Both the position numbers and the translations under genes were made by a program. 64,000 nucleotides of DNA from Chloranthus sessilifolius (Eukaryota > Streptophyta > Magnoliopsida > Chloranthales > Chloranthaceae), in the NCBI GenBank assembly GCA_021018995.1, contig CM037590.1:69039597-69103596 (forward strand), given 5' to 3'. The notes below the pieces were generated by a model. It had not been told where the DNA came from. It did no database searches and saw only the letters and a list, made by a program, of their open reading frames with translations. This document shows, in pieces, positions 57,401-64,000 of this stretch (its first letter is position 1; each line of letters begins with the position of its first letter).

Positions 57401-58660
57401 ATTATATGTGGCACATATCTATGGTCAAACTAAATTGCCCAAGTGGCAATCTATCATTGAATATGTCTCAAGCCAATGAAACATGCCGATAAGTGGATGT
57501 GAACCATTCGATTGACGGACTTTCATTATCAGCCATTAAAACTAAAAGCAACGGTTGATGATATAGTATACAGATTGGATGGTTTAAATCTCTCTAAAGC
57601 ACCATTTTTGGGCCTGTTGCAGTTTAATCTTTAATCTATCACTTTGATGGTTTGGATCACCCACATCTTAAACCATTGATGGTGTAAGGTCATTTAAGCA
57701 CCATTTTGGTGTTTAAATGACGGTCAGGATTACTTATATAAAAAAATGACGGTCAGGAGAGTCGGTCCCTTTGTTTTATTGTAAGTTACAAACAGTAGAA
57801 CAGGGTTCAAAGTATCGGCCAGTACTGTACGTATCGGTATCTGGCCTGGCCAATACCGATACCTGCCTAGCTGTCAGTATCTCCCAGTTATCGGCCGATT
57901 CTTTCTACTTTCTAGTCTCGGTAGGTATTGACCGATATTGTGGACATCAATGGTTCTGGCCACCTGATTAAGATGTCGTGAATGGGCAATTGCATATACG
58001 ATATGAATGCGTCTCTGTATCCAAAGTGGAGAGTTCAATGCTCGGGCAGTCGGGGTTGAGCCTGTAGCACTGGAAGGTTGACAACATTGCAAGTTTGGAA
58101 TGTTGAGGTTGCAGATTATCCATCTTACACTTAAAAAATTAAAATTTTAAAAATGACAAGATAACACTTGACACTTGGACAGGTAGGATCCATCTGAACT
58201 GAATGAATGCCACTTCTCTCACTCTGGCCAGACTCAACAAGTAGGATGCTTCAAATAAATGAATGCATGTGCCACATCCCACATGTACACTAGAGATTAA
58301 CTAAACATCGCGTACTGTTTTGGTATTTAAACCTTTATACTGACAATTTTCTGTTAACTCGTTTGTAGGCTTATTCGACCAAATTATATGTTCTGGTCTA
58401 TGGTTAAAACTACTTACGATGATGACGAAGAAGAAGATGATGAAGATCTAGATGAAGAGGTTGATTTTGTAGATGACGAAGCTTTGAGAGCCATGGCTGA
58501 TAACTACGAAGAAAATGATTTCGAACTTGACGAATTTGAACATTCCATGAACAAGATGTCAATCACTCCGACGAATTCCTTCAAAAATGGGTTGGCCAGC
58601 GAGTTTGGTATTCTTTCTCGAATGCCCGCCAGAATCAGACCTTCTACTAGTCCTTGGTGA
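36498..58660 (+). CDS. RRN3: RNA polymerase I-specific transcription initiation factor RRN3 (TIF-IA), 15 coding exons
   Basis: RRN3 binds RNA polymerase I and brings it to the rDNA promoter in the nucleolus, the step that ties rRNA synthesis to growth. Coding exons: 36498-36602, 42087-42170, 42293-42364, 42449-42520, 42618-42833, 43527-43637, 43760-43873, 44001-44126, 47476-47544, 47755-47861, 50043-50126, 50221-50314, 52739-52858, 55584-55768, 58369-58660. All phases join, giving 616 residues and a TGA stop, a normal plant length. Family landmarks are ALTGAVSHIDIVHHESLL, KFAQFVVFYACSLDPEMCG, RMSAVAYLASYFARGRFLP and FPFDPCLLKESDRLIRPNYM. The C-terminus has a strongly acidic run (residues 537-557) and ends in SFKNGLASEFGILSRMPARI. 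An in-frame TGA at 36480 fixes the start to the ATG at 36498 (or the second at 36504). All introns are GT-AG and several are swollen by transposons. Exon joins are read from sequence only. Confidence 0.95.
37353..37975. mobile_element. MITE with one arm amplified as a 90-bp tandem array
   Basis: The left arm starts near 37353 (TTTTAAATCCACCCACC, then TTCACCCACGCTGAAAAGC) and the right arm ends near 37975 (GCGTGGGTGAACTCAAAGATT). These are the inverted ends of the same family as the MITE at 38221-38608. Inside the left arm the block TTGACTGCATTGAATCGGAC through TGGCACCATTAGACGA is repeated four times with an exact period of 90 bp, starting at 37409, 37499, 37589 and 37679. The right terminus appears truncated. 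Confidence 0.8.
38221..38608. mobile_element. MITE with 9-bp target duplication, nested in the Mutator-type element
   Basis: 388 bp. The ends GAGTACCTTTAAATCCACCC (left) and its reverse complement (right) are flanked by the 9-bp duplication CTTTTAGAA (38212-38220 and 38609-38617). The arms contain CGATGGAGATC and TGGATCTTGAGATCATG blocks shared with other hairpin MITEs here. The size of the duplication points to Mutator-type transposase. Confidence 0.9.
38630..38745. repeat. About 60-bp tandem repeat inside the Mutator-type element
   Basis: The unit ATGGCATGACTTGTAAATA followed by GAATGAAGGGCCTTTTAGAA occurs twice in full. A third GAATGAAGGGCCTTTTAGAA lies to the left of the nested MITE at 38201, so the MITE jumped into one unit of this array. 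Confidence 0.8.
39387..40462 (-). mobile_element. Solo LTR of a gypsy family related to the COPE-intron element
   Basis: 1076 bp, starting TGACGTCGGACAACGACCC and ending CATCCCCACCA on the plus strand, flanked by the 5-bp duplication CAAAA (39382-39386, 40463-40467). It resembles the LTR at 7300-8125 in its start, in the CCTTGGCCTCACACCAAACC block and in layout, so it belongs to a related family in minus orientation. A TATA-like TATATAAT lies at about 40021-40028 on the minus strand. Upstream in U3 are palindromes built on CTCGAGCGAG (40141-40320). No internal sequence remains. Confidence 0.9.
40141..40322. repeat. CTCGCTCGAGCGAG palindrome cluster in the solo LTR
   Basis: ACTCGCTCGAGCGAGT (40141-40156) is a perfect 16-bp palindrome. 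Diverged copies follow: TCTCGCTTGAGCGAG, GTTGCTCAAGCAAC, CTTGATCGA, CTCGTTCGAGCGA and ACTCGCTCGAGTGATT. They are spaced about 20-70 bp apart and lie upstream of the LTR TATA box. Confidence 0.85.
40463..42086. other. RRN3 intron 1, remaining part
   Basis: No further gene or exon is seen between the solo LTR and RRN3 coding exon 2. 40513-40600 is a short block rich in GCCGAGC/GCTCGGCT. The rest is AT-rich. Confidence 0.5.
44798..45112. mobile_element. GGGTTCGGGC-rich non-autonomous element in RRN3 intron 8
   Basis: Inverted ends TAGGCTGTCAGCAGCCCGGG and (inverted) TAGGGCTGCCAATGGGTATC enclose a stretch rich in CCCGA/TCGGG. GGTCTCTTAA is directly repeated at 44788-44797 and 45113-45122, consistent with a target duplication. 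GGGCTGTCAATGGG-type ends are widespread in plant MITEs. Similar material lies at 34570-35080 and 59768-60316. Confidence 0.75.
45912..46090. mobile_element. 179-bp MITE with 9-bp target duplication
   Basis: The ends GAGTTAATGGACAATGGGTG and (inverted) GAGTTAGTCTACAATGGGTG continue through TCCACCCATCATG. Flanking TTTTATTAT occurs at 45903-45911 and 46091-46099, a perfect 9-bp duplication typical of Mutator-type elements. The two arms nearly meet, so the whole unit can fold into one hairpin. Confidence 0.92.
48233..48545. repeat. Direct repeat pair flanking a CA/TA/TG compound microsatellite
   Basis: TGCATGTGATGCAGACCAGG followed by GCATAGGTGGCA occurs near 48237 and 48507. Between them, (CA)n runs into (TA)n and then (TG)n at 48375-48453. 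Since CA and TG tracts are complementary, this forms a long potential hairpin. Frames read across it (poly-His-Thr, poly-Cys-Val) are artefacts. Confidence 0.85.
48590..49735 (-). pseudogene. Ty1/copia fragment: RT end, RNase H and short 3' LTR-like end
   Basis: On the minus strand, from 49735 down, broken frames read in copia order. First come the RT catalytic region (LVYVDYIIVTGDDSTLS, where the family has YVDD) and RFVAGMLGRRPGKSPMDLKH. HLHVGIRKPLPNPPEYQCLV and AVHRILLSIKSPAGRGLFYS follow. RNase H pieces then appear (YRAIAH near 49090; SSSDQLADIFTKALGPRHFR near 48850). A purine-rich GCTTGAGGAGAGTATTGAG near 48775 looks like a polypurine tract leading to an LTR start (48590-48760). The 5' half of the element is missing. 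Confidence 0.82.
51060..51812 (+). pseudogene. Sterol C-24 methyltransferase retrocopy, broken
   Basis: Pieces match plant sterol methyltransferase (SMT2-like). They are a SAM-binding motif variant ILTVGCSFGRPICAIAP, ITISEYE, SVYSIEPMSRVLKLEDMYAN, KWVTTLEYCAKDPQHVEIIH, GGALPRLRSCDQIAESPRKV, GFEVLEESE, and the end THMILCRKPE-like (TMHMILCRKPE). Stops occur at 51417 and 51616, with frameshifts in the 5' half, and the N-terminal third is missing. There are no introns in the homologous span. It lies in RRN3 intron 12 on the same strand and cannot encode an enzyme. Functional SMT adds a methyl group to the sterol side chain; the parent gene is elsewhere. Confidence 0.85.
52930..53290. repeat. GTATCGG-rich dispersed repeat in RRN3 intron 13
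   Basis: A dense series of GGTATCGGC, GATACCAA and GTATCGGTGAAATGG-like units in both orientations, giving shadow frames on both strands. It belongs to the same repeat class as 2900-3190 and 57805-57960. Confidence 0.75.
54060..55395. repeat. Cluster of GGGCTTAAGTCCCC / CCGATGTGGGAC repeats with a nested MITE
   Basis: The unit (CCACCATGATATTTTCCG, TTTTGTTCC.GGCATGGGCTT, AAGTCCCCACCC, ending CCAATGTGGGACTGTTACAA) recurs in three to four partial copies at 54060-54435, 54475-54660, 54715-54758 and 55266-55395. TTGTCCGGTTTTGGGC and CCGATGTGGGAC are typical of a widespread plant repeat that I cannot classify. The copy starting at 54715 is interrupted at 54758 and resumes at about 55266. Confidence 0.75.
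54759..55265. mobile_element. MITE-like insertion inside the GGGCTTAAG repeat
   Basis: The left end AATGTTGTTAAATGACATAT and the right end ATCGTATATGACAACACTGG are rough inverted copies. Internal blocks repeat ATCGCATATGCGA and GATGGCATGACCC-like sequence. It splits a GGGCTTAAG unit whose two halves lie on either side. The exact target duplication is unclear. Confidence 0.65.
55826..57249 (-). mobile_element. Solo LTR in RRN3 intron 14
   Basis: 1424 bp, TGACTTGG...GACTGATCA, with a perfect 5-bp duplication GGTCT (55821-55825 and 57250-57254). GCAAGCGCACAATG and GATCGTTCCCACGAGGA near the left end recall LTRs of known plant retrotransposons. A TATA-like CTATAAATAAG on the minus strand (about 56597-56607) sets the orientation. 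Downstream of it in transcript sense, GTCGTCAAT or a close variant recurs seven times (56102, 56185, 56252, 56327, 56399, 56459, 56545). It begins only 57 bp after RRN3 exon 14. Confidence 0.9.
57290..57768. mobile_element. MITE in RRN3 intron 14
   Basis: The left end GGCTCCTGACCGACATTTAA followed by ACCCCATATGGTGTTTA is mirrored at the right by CACCATTTTGGTGTTTAAAT followed by GACGGTCAGGA, which is itself duplicated once (57719 and 57749). The interior carries inverted TCACTTTTTAT/CACCATTGA blocks. Target duplication not identified. Confidence 0.7.
57805..57960. repeat. GTATCGG-rich dispersed repeat, short copy
   Basis: Contains GTATCGGCCAGTACTGTACG, CCAATACCGATACC and TATCGGCCGATTC. Same class as 52930-53290. 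Confidence 0.7.
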
Positions 58661-59247
58661 TTGAATTTTGCTTCTTTTTTTTTCTTTTGGTTTCTCGAAG
58701 CTCTTAATTTATCATCAAGAGTAGGCAGTTTTGCAGAGTGATGGAGCTGGTGGTCTTCCGAACCAGTCATCGGAGGGTTGTATCAATATTACGGAATGAT
58801 GTAATCATTTTTTTCCTTCTCATGTAAATTCGACGGCAGAGCTACACAAGCTGCGGAAAGTTGAATTTTTAACTTTCCATTCTTTACGCTGCTGCTATGT
58901 ATCACATTTTTCGAAAGGAACAACGATTTTGATGGTGTTTATTGAGTTCTTGAGCATGGTAACAGATTTTTTGATGGATTTCTTTGTAGAAGATTTCTGT
59001 TCATTCTGAGGAATATAAAATAAATATAGGGAAAATATATTCCAAGGAAAATTTTTTCTTCCATGCCATCTTTTGCTCTCGAGAAAAAAAAAGAAACGAG
59101 AAGCTTAGAAGATGAGAGGTGAGATGTGATGACTCCGATTTCTTTTTATAAACTCTTGTAATGTTGGAAATTTGGTGTGCAGAAGGGAAGAAATCCAACT
59201 CTGATTAATAGCCTGAGATTGGGATCTTGTCATAAACCATTTTTACA
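58661..59247 (+). other. RRN3 3' UTR and downstream flank
   Basis: Follows the RRN3 stop codon. AT-rich with several AATAAA-like signals (AAATAAATA near 59019). No gene is seen. Confidence 0.5.
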
Positions 59248-59617
59248 ACCCAAAATTCTTTCTTCTCAACTCTGAGTTAACGTGCTTAAACTGTTGACTG
59301 CTTTGAATCAGATGATGGAGATTATTTTTCATCCCAATCTTTGACATAATAAATGTTGAGATCATGGGCCTACTACCATCATCTGGTCAGATTTTAATTC
59401 CGTGTGATACATTTCAAAAATAACATGATCATGGGTGTACATCAAATGTGGTTCTTGGATCAATTTTTGTTTGGGATGTGTGCCACGTGGAATCAAAATC
59501 TGACCGTTGAATGGCAGGACCGTGAACGAAAACTGATTCCATCATTTGATTCAAAGCAGTAACAGTAATAGTTTAAGCACGTGAAACCCGGGTTGAGAAA
59601 GAAGAATCTTGGGTTGA
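59248..59617. mobile_element. Hairpin MITE, TTTGAATCAGACGATGG family
   Basis: Left arm: CAACCCAAAATTCTTTCTTC, ACGTGCTTAAACTGTTGACT, GCTTTGAATCAGATGATGGA. The right arm is the inverse, ending CTTGGGTTGAGAATCC. The centre holds AATCAAAATCTGACCGTTGA and its inverted partner. This is the best-preserved copy of the family in the window. Confidence 0.85.
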
Positions 59618-59767
59618 GAATCCTAGTTTTTATTCAGATGTGCTTAAGCCTGACCCATTCAAAAAGCAACGGGTAGGGTCTGTACTTGTTTTTTGGGCCA
59701 GAGTATCAAATGGGTTAGGATTTTAGGCCTTTTAAGCTAAAAATATGCTTCCAGTAGTCTGAACTGG

Positions 59768-60316
59768 GGCCGTCAACGGGTGCCCGGCGAGTCAAGGGCA
59801 TATACTGAACCTGATCCAATGGGTCAAGGGTATATGCCTGACCTAACCTGACCCAACCCGACCCGACCTAACCTGGTCCAACCCAGCCCAGTTCAAAATC
59901 CTTAAGTAAACTAAACTGATTTTTTGACTCAAAGGTTGACTGACCCAAAGGTTGGGTCAGGTGCTTCATGCCTGACCTGATGGGTCAACCTTATGTACCC
60001 AAACCTGCTAAGAATCTGGCTGGCCCACAGTGACCAATTATAGGTAAGGTAAAAAAATGGCTTTCGAAATATATGTAAAAAAAATAGTTAATTTTGTTAA
60101 TTTCAGGAAAATTGTGAAAATTTAAAATATATTATTAATTATAAAAAATATATGTTGTGACCAAACACGAGTTTTAAATGAATTTAAAGTGTATTTTTCG
60201 AAAGAAAGAGTTTAAAACATTTTTTTTTTACTGAAAAGAGAAAAATTTGAAAAATAAGTTTGGATTTTTTTTTTCTGCATGTTTGGTCACTACCTGGCCT
60301 GGCCCATTGACAGCTC
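59768..60316. mobile_element. GACCCAACCCG-rich non-autonomous element
   Basis: Ends GGGGCCGTCAACGGG (left) and CCCATTGACAGCTC (right, inverse). The left half is a degenerate TTGGGTC/GACCCAA repeat (for example CCTGACCCAACCCGACCCGA) and the right half is AT-rich. It resembles the element at 44798-45112. Confidence 0.6.
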
Positions 60317-60349
60317 TATTATGAACTTGACCCTTCTAGGGGTTGCATC

Positions 60350-60352
<3 letters not shown>

Positions 60353-60401
<49 letters not shown>
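60353..60401. repeat. (GA)n microsatellite
   Basis: About 24 GA units immediately after the GGCCCATTGACAGCTC element. A second pure (GA)n tract of similar length is at 34128-34176. Confidence 0.9.
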
Positions 60402-60403
<2 letters not shown>

Positions 60404-62113
60404 CTTGATAAGACAAATAAAGTGACAATTCCACATCTCATGCATGTATGATCATCCTAGTCTTATTTCATCTATTTGGAGTCTATTTTTTGAGGCTTAT
60501 CTTGCTACTCGGTATCTGATATCGAAAAAAAAAAAAAAAAAAAACAAAAATCTTGCTACCGATTTTGGTCAATAATAAGCTCTTTGTAACTTTGGCAATC
60601 TTTCATTTTCATTTTTACTGGTTTCCTTCGTGTCTTTATTAGTTTACCTTTTTTATCACACTTTTTCGTGCTTTTAGCCTCTCAATCCTTCACACAAATC
60701 AACTTCTTACCCCTAATTGACGTGACCCTTCTCATAATTCTAATAGATTAGAAAAAAATTGGATAAATGGGGTGAGACCACCCCTGCTTAAGCCACCTAG
60801 CTCATCTACCGTGCCAAAGTGGTAGCATGCCATCAAAGTAGTAGCTCGTCATCCAAAATAGTACCTTCGTGGGCTAAAAAGTACCTCATTTGAGGATTTT
60901 TACCATCCGATCATGCTAATATGTATGAATTATATTTAGGACAAAATGATATATAGCATATCTAAATGGCTATATTACCACTTCATCTTGGTGCCACAAC
61001 GAGTCATATATGTTTATACTGATTATAGTTTCACTTTTTCAATAATGGACCTCTACTATTTTGAAACTGATCAATTGTACTCCAAGATTGATAGTGATAA
61101 AACCAAGCTTTTCATTCTAGGCAATTATAAATGACTTAATATCATTAACTGTTTTAAATATCATGATTGAGATCATTTTTTTTATTACCTACTATCAAAT
61201 AGTTTATTTTACTAAAAAATGTGGAGCTATGGTATATGAGCGCTCAGGCTATTATGGAAGCGAAATCGCTCTTTTGTGGCAACGATATCGCTCTTCTGTG
61301 TGAGTGATATCACTCTCTTATAAAAGCAACATATCTCCTTTGTAGCAGCGATGTCGCTCCCTATGAAAGCGATATCGCTCATCTACTCCCTTATGGAAGT
61401 GACATCACTCTTTTGTAGTACACATTGATTTATGTCCTTTTTTTGAGTAACACGGATTGTTTGATAGTATGTTAATGATCTCAAGATCAATCCTGTGAAA
61501 GATTTGAGCATTATTTATTTTTTTGCCTCCCTTTTAATGGTTATAGCACTTTTTGCTTTAGTCCTTTTCATTCTCTTTGTTTATTTTCTTTGTATTTTTT
61601 AAGATACTGAAGTAATCTCGAGGGTGTTTTTAGGATACGATAGAATCTTGAGTTGTTAGGCTCATTTTTCAAGTCTTTAGAGGCCTAAGCGTTCATATAA
61701 ATTAATGAGAAAAGTATCAAATAGCATAGCGCTCTAAAATTATTTTAATCATTATTTCGGTGATAAATTTTTTTTATTATGAAATGACGCCTATACAACT
61801 TTAAAATGGGCGGCATTTCGCGCACAGAGCATATAAAATTATTATTTTATCCTTTCCTTAATAAAATTACAATTTTGTCATTCTCATCAACCTTTCACAA
61901 AAAATTCGTTAAAAAAAAGGTCTTTTACATAAATTTTTTTTTTAATTTTAATTTATTTAAGGGAAATCGAATGGCGCATGGGCTGTTTGGAGATGGAGAT
62001 AAGAGACTTCGAAAGAAGAAATAGTGGTGAAAAGTGTAGAAATTAGGGTTTTTTGGGTTTGGAGAAGGTGATCAGGATTATTAGCAGAGAGGGTTTTGGA
62101 TGGCTTCTCTTGG
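60402..62113. other. Gene-free region with a palindrome-bearing MITE remnant
   Basis: No host gene recognised. 61130-61500 looks like a degenerate hairpin element: GATCATT and ACTATCAAA blocks in the left arm are mirrored at 61455-61480. It is centred on an array of AGCGATATCGCT-type palindromes (61255-61400). The flanks are AT-rich. Confidence 0.5.
61255..61400. repeat. AGCGATATCGCT palindrome array
   Basis: Five to seven units spaced about 22-30 bp. AGCGATATCGCT at 61368-61379 and GAGTGATATCACTC at 61302-61315 are perfect palindromes. AGCGAAATCGCT, ACGATATCGCT, GCGATGTCGC and GTGACATCAC are near-perfect. Linkers are similar (CTCTTTTGTGG, CTCTTCTGTG, CTCCCTTATGGA). Confidence 0.85.
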
Positions 62114-62341
62114 TTAGATTTTATGACGAACGACTTTTTGGGTGGTGATGATTTCTTCAGCGGAATCGGGGATAGTGAAATTGTCTCCATCATCACCGCC
62201 GTTGATGTAGTTGGATTGATCGAATTCATCTTCTTTTTCGGCGAAGAACTCGATGGTTTTGGCCTTGAAAGCTAAAGCAAATTTGTGAAGCATGTTGGAA
62301 ATTTGGGAAGGATTTAGGGTTGTTGAATCCATCTCTGACAT
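62114..62341 (-). CDS. Possible small acidic protein (75 aa), function unknown
   Basis: The frame starts AAAAATGTCAG (or at an in-frame ATG three codons later) and encodes 75 residues: a helical first half (SNMLHKFALAFKAKTIEFFA), then an acidic stretch with EKEDEFDQ and GGDDGDN, then IPDSAEEIITTQKVVRHKI. There is no signal peptide or membrane span. Upstream on the minus strand, CTCTATTTATTAACC (about 62411-62425) could be a TATA box at the right distance for a leader of about 50 bases. The amphipathic start and the DSAEEIIT ending remind me of short uncharacterised plant proteins, but I cannot place it in a family. It is single-exon and surrounded by repeats. It could also be a chance frame. 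Confidence 0.5.
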   Translation of the reverse strand: MSEMDSTTLNPSQISNMLHKFALAFKAKTIEFFAEKEDEFDQSNYINGGDDGDNFTIPDSAEEIITTQKVVRHKI

Positions 62342-62410
62342 TTTTTGGCCTTTTGATGTTTGAACAGGGAAGAAGAAGAGAATAGCCGTCCGGACTCAAA
62401 AGAGGGTTAA

Positions 62411-62425
62411 TAAATAGAGTTTGAT
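62411..62425 (-). promoter_or_regulatory. Possible TATA box of the small gene
   Basis: On the minus strand TATTTATTAACC, about 75-85 bases upstream of the ATG at 62341, followed by a pyrimidine-rich TTCTCTTCTTCTTCCC leader. Confidence 0.4.
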
Positions 62426-62679
62426 GAGATGTAGTAAAAAGGGCAAAAATGTAAAATATTAAGAGGAGGTGCGTGTATTTTAATGTAGATGGGGTGTTCA
62501 ACAACGTGCAAATGGGGGCTTGATGGGAAAAAAAAAAAGTACTATGTTTTTTTGGTAATAAAAAGAAGCACATGCCATTTTTTGGTACAAAGCCCTAAAT
62601 TAATTGTGTGGAGTGCTAGATGAACCCTTGGTTAGTTTCCAATATAAATATATTAGAATAATAGTCCTATTTTTTTTAG

Positions 62680-62975
62680 AGATAATTAGAGAAACATGCT
62701 TTAAAAAATAAACTTTTTAGCAAAAAAAGACCTGACTTCAAACATTTTAGAAAAATAGTGTTTTCACGGATTTTAGATTTTTAGAAAATTGTGAAAGAAC
62801 AGTTTTTTCTAAAATGTTTGTAAAAAAACAATGTTTTTACTGTTTTCTAAAATTCCAAAATCTATGAAAGCAAGATTTCCCTAAAACATTTGAAGCCGAG
62901 TCTTTTTTGTTAAAAAATTTATTTTTGAGGCATTATTTTCTAAAATATCCTTTTTTTTAATTATTTGTTTTCTTT
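62680..62975. mobile_element. Hairpin MITE rich in TTTTAGAAAA
   Basis: The left arm (CAAAAAAAGACCTGACTTCA, AACATTTTAG) and the right arm (inverse: CAAAAAAGACTCGGCTTCAA, ATGTTTTAG) pair over about 100 bp around a short centre. Ends are AT-rich and not well fixed. Confidence 0.65.
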
Positions 62976-63464
62976 ATAATCTTGGTGTCCTCCCTCCTTT
63001 CTGAGTCTTCAGGTCGTTTCAGGATTATGAAAATTGGACCAAAACTCCAGTTGAACCGCGGTAGAGTTAGAATTGCAAGTTGAAGTGGTTTATTCCGGTG
63101 TGAACCGTGATTTATTGTGCGAACCGTTTTAAACCGTGAAACCGGTCCGTTGAACTACGAATTGTACGGACCGACCAATTTCGTACGAGCCGTAGGTTTA
63201 TGATAAATAACTTGATGTTAATTTTTTTGGGGGAAGATGAATTTGATGAAAAGCAATTTTATTTTATTATTATTTTTTTAATAAGAAGAAAAGCAAACTG
63301 TATTAGCATAATATATTAATAGAAATGGACCTTGACCCGGCCCAAACCCGAATCAATGTTGATGACGTGTGCATACAACGTTTGTGCGCAGGCCCGTGTA
63401 CGAGATTCCAACTCCTTCGCCACGTCCAAATCAGATGTCACCAACTTCGCATGCCTCTCTCTTT

Positions 63465-63735
63465 TTTTAACTTTGACTACTTTGAATCAGTCCATGGAGA
63501 TGGGTTTTCGTCCATCATTGGTGTACATCAAACTTTGTTTTCAAATCACATTTTGGGATGACGACCACGTGAAATCAAAATCTGATCGTATGGTAATAAG
63601 CACATGATCTCAAGATTTATTCTATGGAAGATTGGGACGAAAAACGATGTCTTCTGATTCAAAGTAGGCAACGGTTTAAGTACATGAAACTCGAGTTGAA
63701 AAGAAAACATCTTGGATTGTAAAGAAAGTACAGGT
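63465..63735. mobile_element. Hairpin MITE, TTTGAATCAG family, partial
   Basis: The right arm (CTGATTCAAAGTAGGCAACG, GTTTAAGTACATGAAACTCG, AGTTGAAAAGAAAACATCTT) is well kept. The left arm begins at TTTGACTACTTTGAATCAG and its outer end is missing. The centre carries AAATCAAAATCTGATCG, as in the copy at 59248-59617. Confidence 0.75.
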
Positions 63736-64000
63736 ATTTGACAAAAGAAATTGTAGGGGCTAATTGTTGGGGCCTAAAAAATAGGTGATAGAGAATATGA
63801 ACGCCCGCTTATCCTTACTTTTTCTGAGTGACTCGTAAAATCAATTGTGAGGGTCCCCTTGGATTTTTCTTTAGGAAAATCAAGGTAGTTAGGATTTTGT
63901 TTCCCTACCCTTATTTACAATTCAAATGCTACAAAATGTCGGATTTATAAATCCGAACGTTAAAAATTTGTCATTTTCCCCATATCCAAAAACGCCCGAA

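Larger units (their letters stand above)
62342..64000. other. Repeat-rich right end of the window
   Basis: No further gene seen. 62680-62975 is a hairpin MITE (GACTTCAAACATTTTAG in the left arm, its inverse CTAAAACATTTGAAG in the right). 63020-63200 is rich in GAACCG/CGGTTC words. 63465-63735 is another copy of the TTTGAATCAG hairpin family (ACTTTGAATCAG at 63479, CTGATTCAAAGTAGGCAACG at 63654). Confidence 0.6.

Noticed and set aside
24548..61400. CRISPR-like array interpretation of the regularly spaced palindromes
   Set aside because: The units are diverged, the spacers are similar rather than unique, and this is a plant nuclear genome.
1..64000. tRNA, rRNA or microRNA genes
   Set aside because: I saw no cloverleaf with A and B boxes and no rRNA sequence. 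MITE hairpins could yield small RNAs, but nothing shows a conserved miRNA.

Overview
This window is nuclear DNA of a flowering plant. Both complete protein genes are split by many introns with plant-type GT/AG borders and encode conserved eukaryotic proteins of plant type. The rest is AT-rich sequence full of plant transposable elements: Ty3/gypsy with a chromodomain, Ty1/copia, an L1-type LINE, solo LTRs, Mutator-type and other MITEs. I cannot name the species.

Layout. (1) 543-17369, minus strand: a complete epsilon-COP (coatomer subunit epsilon) gene of 7 coding exons, 289 residues. Its second intron is 12.8 kb and holds a decayed LINE (about 6081-15150), split by a Ty3/gypsy chromovirus (7300-13811) with a perfect 5-bp target-site duplication. 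Intron 5 appears to be a GC-AG intron. (2) 17830-22840: a TATA box and CT-rich leader on the plus strand, GA-rich transposon debris, a dead Ulp1-type (C48) protease and, directly after it, an LRR fragment of a plant disease-resistance gene. (3) 23953-30121: two large related LTRs, one apparently solo and one the 3' end of a truncated element. (4) 30122-35170: gene-poor repeats. (5) 35195-58660, plus strand: a complete gene for the RNA polymerase I initiation factor RRN3/TIF-IA, 15 coding exons, 616 residues. Its introns hold a Mutator-type element with a MITE nested inside it, two solo LTRs, a copia fragment, a sterol methyltransferase pseudogene and several MITEs. (6) 58661-64000: MITEs and a possible small gene on the minus strand (62114-62341).

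The two main genes are housekeeping genes: vesicle coat formation at the Golgi, and rDNA transcription. They have no evident functional link. Every protein-coding trace between their exons that I recognise is broken.

The most interesting pattern is that several unrelated repeat families carry tandem clusters of short perfect or near-perfect palindromes, each family with its own palindrome: ACGGACGTCCGT, ACTCGCTCGAGCGAGT, ATCGTTCGAACGAT, AATCGATCGATCGATT and AGCGATATCGCT. In two LTR families the cluster sits 100-300 bp upstream of the predicted LTR TATA box. Copy number differs between the two LTRs of the same gypsy element. I know of no description of this as a shared trait, but I could not search for one.
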